Shown here: positions 1-5,150 of the stretch, piece by piece
Layout of the letters: each line of letters begins with the position of its first letter
Position numbering within the stretch: position 1 is the stretch's first letter
Assembly (NCBI GenBank): GCA_028748945.1
Contig: JAQTOL010000271.1
Location: 1 to 5,150 of the forward strand
Direction: 5' to 3'
DNA: 5,150 bases
Source of the DNA: Paludibacter sp.
Lineage (GTDB): Bacteria; Bacteroidota; Bacteroidia; Bacteroidales; Paludibacteraceae
The notes under the pieces: generated by a model
Told to the model about the DNA's origin: nothing
Database searches by the model: none
The model's input: only the letters and a program-made list of their open reading frames with translations
Program-made: the position numbers and the translations under genes

Positions 1-224
1 GAGACCGTATTCAAAGAGCTCTCCAGCGGCCGTGTTACATTTGTTTCAACATCTGAGGCGCTGGCACCATCGTAGGTTGTCATAACCATAATGGTGTTGG
101 TTTCAATCTTAGGCAACAAATCTATTGGCAATTTATTGTAAGAGAAAATTCCCAGAATAACCACCGCAATAAATATTATCGAAGTCATTACCGGCTTTCT
201 CACCGAACTTTCGTATAAACTCAT
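1..224 (-). CDS. RND-family efflux pump inner-membrane permease, N-terminal fragment (cut by window edge)
   Basis: This is the start of an RND (AcrB/MexB-like, HAE1-type) proton-driven efflux permease, the inner-membrane engine of a tripartite pump. Translating the minus strand from the ATG at 224 gives 74 open codons with no stop before the window edge; full-length family members have roughly 1,000-1,050 residues. The visible N-terminus begins MSLYESSVRKPVMTS, the usual RND opening of a short amphipathic segment with the SVRxPV motif. The first transmembrane helix follows (IIFIAVVILGIFSY, about residues 16-29), then the conserved LPIDLLPKIE stretch (about 32-41), and then the start of the periplasmic porter domain with YDGASASDVETNVTRPLE (about 51-68). 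It lies 95 bp downstream of the adaptor gene in the same direction, so it is probably the last core gene of the operon. The substrate cannot be inferred. The ATG is preceded by A/T-rich sequence without a Shine-Dalgarno, which is normal for Bacteroidota. Confidence 0.95.
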   Translation of the reverse strand, partial: MSLYESSVRKPVMTSIIFIAVVILGIFSYNKLPIDLLPKIETNTIMVMTTYDGASASDVETNVTRPLESSLNTV

Positions 225-230
225 ATTCTT

Positions 231-272
231 TAATTAATAATTAATAATTCACAATTAATAATTCACAATGTA
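231..272. repeat. Degenerate 7-bp tandem array just upstream of the RND start codon
   Basis: Read on the plus strand in 7-bp steps from 231, the units are taattaa, taattaa, taattca, caattaa, taattca and a decayed caatgta. The same tract contains a perfect 14-bp tandem duplication (ttaataattcacaa at 241-254 and 255-268). The array ends 6 bp before the RND ATG on the minus strand, so it forms the translation leader of that gene. It is noncoding and rich in stop codons. Function is unknown; an unstructured A/U-rich leader that helps initiation without a Shine-Dalgarno is possible. Confidence 0.8.
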
Positions 273-274
273 TC

Positions 275-313
275 TAATCCCACATATCAATCAACCGATT
301 ATCATTGGGACTA
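275..313 (-). other. Candidate intercistronic RNA hairpin between adaptor and RND genes
   Basis: On the minus strand, TAGTCCCA (313-306) pairs with TGGGATTA (282-275): eight pairs in RNA if one G-U is allowed. A nested AATC/GATT stem of four pairs (300-297 with 292-289) closes a four-base loop. The structure begins 6 nt after the adaptor stop codon and precedes the 7-bp array. No U-run follows it, so it is not a standard terminator. It could slow 3' decay of the upstream message or attenuate readthrough into the RND gene; this is inference from pairing only, and the long inner asymmetric loop weakens it. Confidence 0.35.
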
Positions 314-319
314 ATCTAT

Positions 320-1348
320 TTACTTGATAACTTTTACAGCAGCACCATCCACCAGTTTCGACTGACCAGCCACAACAACTTGTTCACCTGCTTTTACACC
401 CGAGATAACTTCAAAATCTGAATCAACTCTTCGTCCTATTTCCACTTCCCTGTATTCGACTTTCCCATTATTAAAAACAAATATAAATTTAGCTCCTGAG
501 CCGGTTTGTTTAATTACTGATAAATCGGGAACAACAACGTGTTTCACTTTTCCAAATTCCAGTGTCACACGGGCAAACATACCCGGGCGAATTTTATTAT
601 TGTTATTATTCACTTTGATCTCAACTGCAAAAGTGCGTGAATTCTGATCTATTGTAGGGTAAATCAGATTTACTTTTCCCTGAAAAGTTTCATCACCGAA
701 TACATCAAATCCAATTTTTACTGGCATTCCTTTTTTCACCTTTGAATAAAATGACTCCGAAACATTGATCAATAATTTTACCGGATTGATGTTCATAACA
801 GTCAGTACCGGCAATTGACCCGAGTACATATCGCCGTTATCGTAGTTCCGGGCGGTTACAACTCCACTGATCGGGCTTAACAGAAAGGTATTTTCTGTCA
901 GATTCTTTAAATTCGTTTGAGCCACATCCAACTGAAGTTTCGAATTATCCAAATCCTGTTGCGATGCACCACCTACATTGAAAAGTTCCTGCGTACGTTT
1001 ATACGTACGTCTTACATTTTCAATCTGTGTTTCCAGATTTGAAAGATTGGCCACATCCATTTGAACCAGTTTCTGACCTTTAGAGACATGTTGTCCCACT
1101 TCAACCAAAATATCTCGGATACGACCGGGAGCCGATGGAGCAATACTGTTTTTTGTATCGGGCAAAACAGTTGCCGTCAATTCGAAGGTTTGTTCCACAT
1201 CGCGTACAGTGGCTTCATGTAAACGGACATTTTGAATTTCAGCTACAACAGCCGTTTCGGTTGGTTTTTGTTTATTGCACGAAGTCAAACCGATAACCAG
1301 TGTCAGAAGGACCACTCCAGTTAATTTAATCTTTTTCATATTGATCAT
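320..1348 (-). CDS. RND efflux periplasmic adaptor (membrane fusion protein), lipoprotein
   Basis: This adaptor bridges the RND permease and the TolC-type channel in the periplasm. The product has 342 residues from the ATG at 1348, or 339 from the in-frame ATG at 1339 (MKKIKLTG); I cannot decide between them, although MKK is the more usual lipoprotein start. The signal peptide ends in the lipobox LTSC, with the lipidated Cys at residue 24. The residues after it (NKQKP) are not acidic, so there is no Bacteroidota surface-export signal and a periplasm-facing lipoprotein is expected. Domains follow the AcrA/MexA order: first lipoyl half with PSAPGRIRDILVEVGQHVSKG (about 71-91), a short alpha-helical hairpin (about 101-150), second lipoyl half with LLSPISGVVTARNYDNG (about 156-172), a beta-barrel (about 190-265), and a membrane-proximal domain to the C-terminus. 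The hairpin is short, as in many Bacteroidota adaptors. Residues 247-251 are five Asn encoded by AAT/AAC codons. It is flanked by tolC-family and RND genes in the same orientation. Confidence 0.95.
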   Translation of the reverse strand: MINMKKIKLTGVVLLTLVIGLTSCNKQKPTETAVVAEIQNVRLHEATVRDVEQTFELTATVLPDTKNSIAPSAPGRIRDILVEVGQHVSKGQKLVQMDVANLSNLETQIENVRRTYKRTQELFNVGGASQQDLDNSKLQLDVAQTNLKNLTENTFLLSPISGVVTARNYDNGDMYSGQLPVLTVMNINPVKLLINVSESFYSKVKKGMPVKIGFDVFGDETFQGKVNLIYPTIDQNSRTFAVEIKVNNNNNKIRPGMFARVTLEFGKVKHVVVPDLSVIKQTGSGAKFIFVFNNGKVEYREVEIGRRVDSDFEVISGVKAGEQVVVAGQSKLVDGAAVKVIK

Positions 1349-1385
1349 TTTAAATATTTACTTTTTTAAATTTTTATTTAAGATC

Positions 1386-1406
1386 GACAATTATCTATCA
1401 ATTGTC
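1386..1406. repeat. 7-bp inverted repeat in the TolC-adaptor gap
   Basis: The arms gacaatt (1386-1392) and aattgtc (1400-1406) are perfectly complementary, with a 7-base spacer. In the transcript this would be a modest hairpin about 38 nt upstream of the adaptor start codon. The two arms and the spacer are each 7 bp and stay in phase with the neighbouring 7-bp array, so the inverted repeat may simply be diverged array units. It has no U-tract and is not a terminator. Confidence 0.45.
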
Positions 1407-1469
1407 AACTACAGACTATTAACTATTAACTATTAACTATTAACTATTAACTATTAACTATTAACTATT
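1407..1469. repeat. 7-bp tandem repeat array (seven perfect aactatt units) overlapping the TolC stop
   Basis: From 1421 to 1469 the plus strand holds seven perfect consecutive copies of aactatt. Two imperfect in-phase units precede them (aactaca at 1407-1413, gactatt at 1414-1420), and the phase can be followed back to 1386. On the minus strand the last copy supplies the TAG stop codon of the TolC-type gene at 1467-1465, so the array begins inside that codon. Because 7 is not a multiple of 3, the repeated sequence carries TAA or TAG in every frame and acts as a translational stop barrier. Slippage here could change copy number without altering either flanking protein. Confidence 0.92.
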
Positions 1470-2808
1470 TAGTGTCTTTTCCCAATAATTTTTCCAAATC
1501 AGCTTTGGCAGACAAATAATCGAAAATAGACTGATTATACATTAAGCCGGCTTGAATATAAGCCAGTTCTGAATTTGACAAATCGAGGTAGGTACTTGAA
1601 CCGACTTCATAAAGTTTCTTCGAAATCGACACCGCTTTTTCGGCCTGACGTAAACCTTCTTTGTTCGATTCAATCTTTTCCATCGCCTTTTTGATATTAT
1701 CCAGGTATGTGATGGCCTGCATTTCGAGACTTCTACGCAGATTATCCCGTTGGTCTTTCAGCTGACCTTGCTGAATCTTCAATTGTCTTTCTTTGTATGT
1801 TCTTGCACCTCCCTGAAAAATCGGAATGGAGAGTTGAACTGCCGCAGTTGACATTGGAAAGAAATTCAGAGCTGCGCCATCATTTGTCATCGACATGTAT
1901 TGATAATTAAAACTAGCTGCCAATGTAGGCCACCAGGCAGCTTTTTGTACTTTGAATGCCTGGTTTAATTGCATCGATTTTATATCAAACTGATTCAAAT
2001 CCGTATTCGTTTTGAGACTCGTTGTATCAATGGATAACACATCTCCGTACATATTCTTTTCGAAATCGGCCAAACTGCCTTCAATTTTTAATCCGATAAA
2101 CATATCTACACCCATCAACATTTTCAGTTGCAACTTACTCATATTAACGGCACTTTCTGCAGAAACTACATTGGAACCTGCATTCTTAACCTGCACATCC
2201 GCGCGAATCCATTCAAATTCAGAAACTGTACCCTGTTTATATTTGTTTTCAATAATGCGGGCATTTTCAGCGGTATTTTCATAACTGCGTTTAAATACAC
2301 TGTATTGATCCTGTGTCAATAAAATAGTGTAATAAGCTTTGGTTACCTGATTTACCAATGAAAGTTTCGATGACCGGGCAGTTTCCAGTGCTAACTTAGC
2401 ATCTGTTTCAGTCATTTCCAGCGAAGCCCAAAGCGTGGGCGAAATTAATGGCATCGAAGCCGATAAACCGGCATTAATCGTATTGTCTTGTCCCACTTCA
2501 AATCCATTAGGGTCCGAAGGCATTCCCGGAATAGAGAAAAACATACGTTGTTTTTTCAATGCCCGCTGATAAGATCCGGAAGCTGAGATAGTTGGAAACA
2601 ACGCTGCCATTTTCTCCTTGTTGGAATAATCAACCCGTTGAATTTCCTTGTTGGCCACTTTAATGGTAGGGCTCTCGCTCATAGCTATTTCCAATGCTTT
2701 AGACAATGATACCGTGAGCGTATCCTGTGCTTTTATCAGCACATTTGGTAACAAACAAAGTATGGCAGTTACCAATACAATTTTTCTTTTTATCCTAATC
2801 ACAATCAT
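1465..2808 (-). CDS. TolC-family outer-membrane efflux channel (OEP)
   Basis: This is the outer-membrane exit duct of the tripartite efflux pump, expected to work as a trimer with a beta-barrel in the outer membrane and an alpha-helical tunnel through the periplasm. It has 447 residues, in the usual OEP size range. A Sec signal peptide (residues 1-27, basic MIVIRIKRK then a hydrophobic core) is predicted to be cleaved after IKA, leaving an N-terminal Gln. Cys18 does not sit in a lipobox, so it is not a lipoprotein like OprM. The two OEP repeats lie at about 30-235 and 265-443. Their matching helix segments are visible as KYKQGTVSEFEWIRADVQ (189-206) and LYEVGSSTYLDLSNSELAY (399-417). LSIPIFQGG (326-334) is the typical strand-turn of the family. 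It lies 152 bp downstream of the TetR gene and 116 bp upstream of the adaptor. Its TAG stop is part of a 7-bp repeat array. Confidence 0.95.
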   Translation of the reverse strand: MIVIRIKRKIVLVTAILCLLPNVLIKAQDTLTVSLSKALEIAMSESPTIKVANKEIQRVDYSNKEKMAALFPTISASGSYQRALKKQRMFFSIPGMPSDPNGFEVGQDNTINAGLSASMPLISPTLWASLEMTETDAKLALETARSSKLSLVNQVTKAYYTILLTQDQYSVFKRSYENTAENARIIENKYKQGTVSEFEWIRADVQVKNAGSNVVSAESAVNMSKLQLKMLMGVDMFIGLKIEGSLADFEKNMYGDVLSIDTTSLKTNTDLNQFDIKSMQLNQAFKVQKAAWWPTLAASFNYQYMSMTNDGAALNFFPMSTAAVQLSIPIFQGGARTYKERQLKIQQGQLKDQRDNLRRSLEMQAITYLDNIKKAMEKIESNKEGLRQAEKAVSISKKLYEVGSSTYLDLSNSELAYIQAGLMYNQSIFDYLSAKADLEKLLGKDTK

Positions 2809-2868
2809 TTTATTTATTATTAGATATTATTCATTTCGAATTAATTTAGCAGCGGTCCTTTGACCCGA

Positions 2869-2894
2869 CAAAAGTACCTGTATTCGTATTCAAA
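2869..2894 (-). promoter_or_regulatory. Candidate Bacteroidota-type promoter for the efflux genes
   Basis: The minus strand reads TACTTTTG at 2876-2869, a full match to the Bacteroidota -7 consensus TAnnTTTG. A TTTG lies upstream at 2894-2891. The 14-bp spacing is shorter than the roughly 19-21 bp usually given for the -33 element, so the upstream box is doubtful. Transcription would start near 2864, leaving a leader of about 55 nt before the TolC-type ATG. The spacer holds a tandem hexamer (gtattc twice, plus strand 2880-2891). No equally good -7 box was seen in the two gaps further down the operon. Confidence 0.45.
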
Positions 2895-2900
2895 TCAGTA

Positions 2901-2926
2901 TAAAAATCGTTGAGTGACTATTTTTA
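2901..2926. promoter_or_regulatory. Imperfect 26-bp palindrome, candidate TetR operator
   Basis: Outer arms taaaaat (2901-2907) and attttta (2920-2926) are perfectly complementary, and an inner gt/ac pair adds two more matches after one mismatch, giving 9 of 13 dyad pairs. The site lies between the end of the TetR gene and the candidate promoter of the TolC-type gene, just upstream of its possible -33 box. TetR repressors usually bind palindromes of about this size near the promoter they control. The arms are all A/T, so a chance palindrome in AT-rich DNA is a real alternative. No matching copy was found at the regulator's own promoter. Confidence 0.25.
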
Positions 2927-2960
2927 CCCGATGAAAAAGTAAAAAACTCCGTTGAGACAC

Positions 2961-3569
2961 TTAATCTGCTTTGTTTTCATGTTCTTCCATATACTTCAAT
3001 CCCTTTTCATTGGCTATTAAATGGATCATTAAATCGATAAAAAAGTCAATCAGCCGTTTTTTGCTGTATTTTTTATTCGCTTGTTGCATCATGTCAAAGG
3101 TATTTCTTATCTGAATGGAATGAAACAATGAAATGAGTTCCACATCCAAATCGTCGCGGTAATAACCTTCTTCAATGCCCTGTTTTAAATTCTGTTGAAA
3201 CCCAAGCCTGATGACTTCCGAATTTTGAGCCATGTGTTTTTCAAATACTTTTGGATAGTACTTCTCCAGGTCGTATATCATTGTTTGAGACTCACATTCT
3301 GCATTTTTCTTTATTTCTTTAATGATAAGAATCAATGAATCGATGGCATTCTTGTTCTTAAACATTTTTTCGTATTTCTCATTATTGTTCTTTTTCTGAT
3401 TGCTTAATACTGCATCCACCAGATCTTCCTTTTGCAGAAAATACGTATAAAAGGTCTTTTTTGATATATGTAATTCATTACAGACATTGTCTATCGACAC
3501 ACTTCGTATTCCGAACTGATCGAATAAGCGACCGGCTGTATTTATTATTAATTCCTGTTGAGATTCCAT
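2961..3569 (-). CDS. TetR/AcrR-family transcriptional regulator
   Basis: This is a one-domain DNA-binding repressor with a ligand-binding C-terminus, probably controlling the efflux genes that follow it. From the ATG at 3569 it has 202 residues, typical of the family. The N-terminal TetR domain (about 5-50) shows LIINTAGRLFDQFGIRSVS and then the helix-turn-helix with IDNVCNELHISKKTFYTYF (about 26-44), ending in the conserved KEDLV. The rest is helical, charged and ligand-binding by analogy, with no recognisable inducer motif. A longer reading from the TTG at 3593 adds eight residues, but I reject it: that TTG lies inside the candidate -7 promoter box, and the ATG form gives the normal short lead-in to helix 1. 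It sits 152 bp upstream of the TolC-type gene in the same direction, an arrangement common in Bacteroidota efflux loci. Regulation of the pump is inferred from position only. Confidence 0.93.
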   Translation of the reverse strand: MESQQELIINTAGRLFDQFGIRSVSIDNVCNELHISKKTFYTYFLQKEDLVDAVLSNQKKNNNEKYEKMFKNKNAIDSLILIIKEIKKNAECESQTMIYDLEKYYPKVFEKHMAQNSEVIRLGFQQNLKQGIEEGYYRDDLDVELISLFHSIQIRNTFDMMQQANKKYSKKRLIDFFIDLMIHLIANEKGLKYMEEHENKAD

Positions 3570-3590
3570 GAAGAGTTTATTAAATCGCTG

Positions 3591-3617
3591 CAAAATTAGA
3601 TAAAAAATTGGTGCAAA
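3591..3617 (-). promoter_or_regulatory. Candidate promoter of the TetR gene
   Basis: The minus strand has TAATTTTG at 3598-3591, matching TAnnTTTG, and TTTG at 3617-3614. The spacing of 15 bp is again shorter than usual. Transcription would start near 3586 and give a leader of about 17 nt to the ATG at 3569. The terminator upstream at 3747-3780 makes an independent promoter here necessary, which supports the call. Confidence 0.45.
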
Positions 3618-3722
3618 CTACTATATTCTGATTATTTTTTTATTACAAAGTTGGAAATAAATTTTATATTATTCATATTCTGTGTATTACATTAATAACT
3701 TTGGGAACTTAAAACGTAACAA

Positions 3723-3746
3723 AGTTTCCAAGTTTCCATTTGAAAC
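3723..3746. repeat. Short tandem and inverted repeats in the dehydratase-TetR gap
   Basis: The octamer agtttcca occurs twice in tandem (3723-3730, 3731-3738). The second copy also forms an inverted repeat with gaaac (gtttc at 3732-3736, gaaac at 3742-3746). It lies immediately beyond the terminator hairpin in the direction of dehydratase transcription. No function is evident. The remaining gap (3570-3801) is AT-rich and otherwise holds only the promoter and terminator listed. Confidence 0.5.
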
Positions 3747-3780
3747 AAAAAAAAACCTTGAAAAGTTTTCAAGGTTTTTT
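3747..3780 (-). terminator. Intrinsic terminator of the dehydratase gene
   Basis: The core arms ccttgaaa (3756-3763) and tttcaagg (3767-3774) form a perfect inverted repeat around a three-base loop, extended by flanking A and T runs. On the minus strand the hairpin starts about 22 nt after the dehydratase stop codon and is followed by nine consecutive T residues (3755-3747), a standard rho-independent layout. Six T residues on the plus strand (3775-3780) make it potentially bidirectional, but no plus-strand gene is seen here. It insulates the polysaccharide gene from the efflux locus. Confidence 0.9.
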
Positions 3781-3801
3781 GGTTAGCGTCGGAATAATTG
3801 T

Positions 3802-5150
3802 TTAATTTTCCTCCGGGGCATTATTCTCAGTCCACGACATTTGCTTTACATTTCTGTAATTAAAAGTCAATGGATGGGTTTTAGGCAACTTATATTTATC
3901 TAATTCGGAGAAACATGAATTTTTACTGATAAATTCAGGAACTAATTTTTTCATGTTTCTTACCGTATTCTCAACATCCACTTTTCTGGAAAATTCGATC
4001 ATCAACTCGATGGAATTCACGACAGTGCTGAAATCATATTTTCTGACAAATGCTACCGTAATTTTTTCGTGTTCGGTGGGTATGGTTAACTCTTTATCAT
4101 TCAATAATTCCTCATACAACTTTTCACCGGGACGCAGACCTGTAAATTCAATTTTTATATCTTTATCGGGAATAAATCCGGCCAATTCAATCATTTTTTT
4201 TGCCAAATCCACAATTTTGACCGGACTTCCCATATCAAATACATATATTTCACCGTTATTTCCGAATGAAGCAGCCTCCAATACTAATCTGCAGGCTTCG
4301 GGAATAGTCATAAAATAACGGATAATATCCGGATGGGTTACCGTGACGGGGCCGCCTTTTTCAATCTGATCTTTGAAATGGGGAATGACCGAACCGTTCG
4401 ATCCCAAAACATTGCCAAAACGGGTTGTGACAAAATTGACTTTACTGCCATTTTTCTCACTTTCCATGGCCAGTGATTGTATATAAATTTCGGCCACTCT
4501 TTTGGATGCACCCATTATATTCGTCGGATTTACCGCCTTATCGGTGGAAATCATAATAAAACTTTCGGCATTATACTTAACCGCGAAATTACTGACCTGC
4601 ATGGTACCCAGTACATTTACCAGAATGGCTTCACAGGGATTTTCCTCCATCAACGGAACATGCTTATACGCAGCAGCATGATAAACAATTTTGGGTCGAT
4701 ATTTCCGAAAGACAAAATTCAACCTTGATTCACTCTGGACATCTCCGATTATGGGTATAAACTTCAGATCAGGATAAGATTCTTCCATTTCCAGCCGTAA
4801 ATTATGAAGCGGAGTCTCAGCATTATCGAACAATAAAAGCAGTTTCGGCTTAAATTTTGCCAACTGGCGCACTAATTCACTGCCTATGGATCCGGCGGCA
4901 CCTGTTATTAAAATTACCTGACCATCGGTTTGGCTGCTTATTCTGGCCATATCAATTCTAATTTCTTCTCTTCCCAGCAAGTCTTCAAATTGAATGGGTT
5001 TCATTTGACGACGAACCTGATTCCCTGAATCCAGTCCTTCAAAGGGTGGAGAGACCATTACTGACAGACCCCTGTCTATGCATTTGGAAATAAATGTTTG
5101 TTCTTTTCTGACACTGTTGTAATCGGGGAAAATAATGGTAGACACCTGGT
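3802..5150 (-). CDS. WbpM/CapD-type nucleotide-sugar 4,6-dehydratase (polysaccharide biosynthesis), 5' end outside window
   Basis: This is the C-terminal part of a large membrane-anchored UDP-GlcNAc-type 4,6-dehydratase, which makes a 4-keto-6-deoxy sugar nucleotide for O-antigen, capsule or glycoprotein glycans. The frame stays open to the window edge (449 codons visible). The GTG at 5145 is an internal Val, not the start, because the residues after it (IIFPDYNS to MVSPPF) are the end of the N-terminal Rossmann-like domain of this family. Full-length members have about 620-660 residues with four N-terminal membrane helices, which are missing here. Counting that Val as 1: linker RRQMKPIQFEDLLGR (45-59); NAD(P)-binding GAAGSIG (82-88); HAAAYKHVPLMEENP (156-170); STDKAVNP (200-207); MGASK with Met211 and Lys215, Met replacing the usual SDR Tyr; RYFMTIPEA (276-284); LRPGEKLYEEL (337-347). 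The Ser-Met-Lys set is known for large WbpM-like enzymes, whereas small FlaA1 types have Ser-Tyr-Lys. The exact sugar is not determined. Confidence 0.93.
   Translation of the reverse strand, partial: QVSTIIFPDYNSVRKEQTFISKCIDRGLSVMVSPPFEGLDSGNQVRRQMKPIQFEDLLGREEIRIDMARISSQTDGQVILITGAAGSIGSELVRQLAKFKPKLLLLFDNAETPLHNLRLEMEESYPDLKFIPIIGDVQSESRLNFVFRKYRPKIVYHAAAYKHVPLMEENPCEAILVNVLGTMQVSNFAVKYNAESFIMISTDKAVNPTNIMGASKRVAEIYIQSLAMESEKNGSKVNFVTTRFGNVLGSNGSVIPHFKDQIEKGGPVTVTHPDIIRYFMTIPEACRLVLEAASFGNNGEIYVFDMGSPVKIVDLAKKMIELAGFIPDKDIKIEFTGLRPGEKLYEELLNDKELTIPTEHEKITVAFVRKYDFSTVVNSIELMIEFSRKVDVENTVRNMKKLVPEFISKNSCFSELDKYKLPKTHPLTFNYRNVKQMSWTENNAPEEN

Noticed and set aside
595..614. AAT codon run (five Asn) in the adaptor as a phase-variable tract
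   Set aside because: The run has only five codons and is mixed AAT/AAC. A trinucleotide change would not shift the frame, so there is no on/off switch.
1407..1469. CRISPR array
   Set aside because: The repeat is only 7 bp with no unique spacers, so it is a simple tandem repeat.
2012..2863. Plus-strand open frames opposite the TolC-type gene
   Set aside because: They are antisense to a well-conserved coding region, have no recognisable protein features and overlap one another. They are shadows of the real gene.
2901..2926. Terminator of the TetR gene
   Set aside because: The stem is A/T only, the loop is long and no U-tract follows on the minus strand. An operator, or chance, fits better.
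3570..3593. TTG start giving the TetR protein eight extra residues
   Set aside because: The TTG lies inside the TAATTTTG candidate -7 box, and the ATG at 3569 gives a normal TetR N-terminus.
3696..3703. TAACTTTG on the plus strand as a promoter -7 box
   Set aside because: No -33 element lies at a suitable distance, and nothing is coded on the plus strand downstream; the next feature is a terminator and convergent genes. Probably chance.
3953..4728. Plus-strand open frames opposite the dehydratase gene
   Set aside because: They lie antisense to clearly conserved enzyme motifs and show no domain or start signal of their own.
3802..5145. A complete 447-residue dehydratase starting at the GTG at 5145
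   Set aside because: The frame is open upstream to the window edge, and the first visible residues are the end of the family's N-terminal Rossmann-like domain. The GTG is an internal Val and the gene is cut by the window.

Overview
The window reads as part of a Bacteroidota chromosome, probably Bacteroidales or a close relative; the order is inferred from gene style. The DNA is AT-rich, gene starts lack Shine-Dalgarno sequences and have A/T-rich leaders, and two candidate promoters contain the Bacteroidota -7 element TAnnTTTG. The adaptor lipoprotein is of the short type common in this phylum. Every gene I can support lies on the minus strand, so the window is read from right to left.

Layout in the direction of transcription: (1) 5150-3802, the C-terminal two thirds or so of a large WbpM/CapD-type nucleotide-sugar 4,6-dehydratase, whose start lies outside the window. 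It ends at a clear intrinsic terminator (3747-3780). (2) 3569-2961, a TetR-family regulator with its own candidate promoter. (3) 2808-1465, a TolC-type outer-membrane channel, preceded by a candidate promoter and an AT-rich palindrome that could be the regulator's operator. (4) 1348-320, a lipoprotein periplasmic adaptor (membrane fusion protein). (5) 224-1, the first 74 codons of the RND inner-membrane pump, cut by the window edge.

Genes 2 to 5 form a standard TetR / TolC / adaptor / RND tripartite efflux locus. The pump would take substrate from the inner membrane or periplasm, the lipid-anchored adaptor would bridge to the TolC channel, and the TetR protein would repress until it binds a ligand. 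The substrate cannot be told from the sequence. The dehydratase belongs to surface polysaccharide synthesis and is separated from the efflux locus by the terminator.

No unknown system is evident in the protein-coding content. The least explained structure is in the two gaps inside the efflux operon. Each holds an AT-rich array with 7-bp periodicity next to a small inverted repeat. One array supplies the tolC-family stop codon and the other ends 6 bp before the RND start codon. No gap exceeds 300 bases, and I saw no tRNA, rRNA, CRISPR array or insertion sequence.
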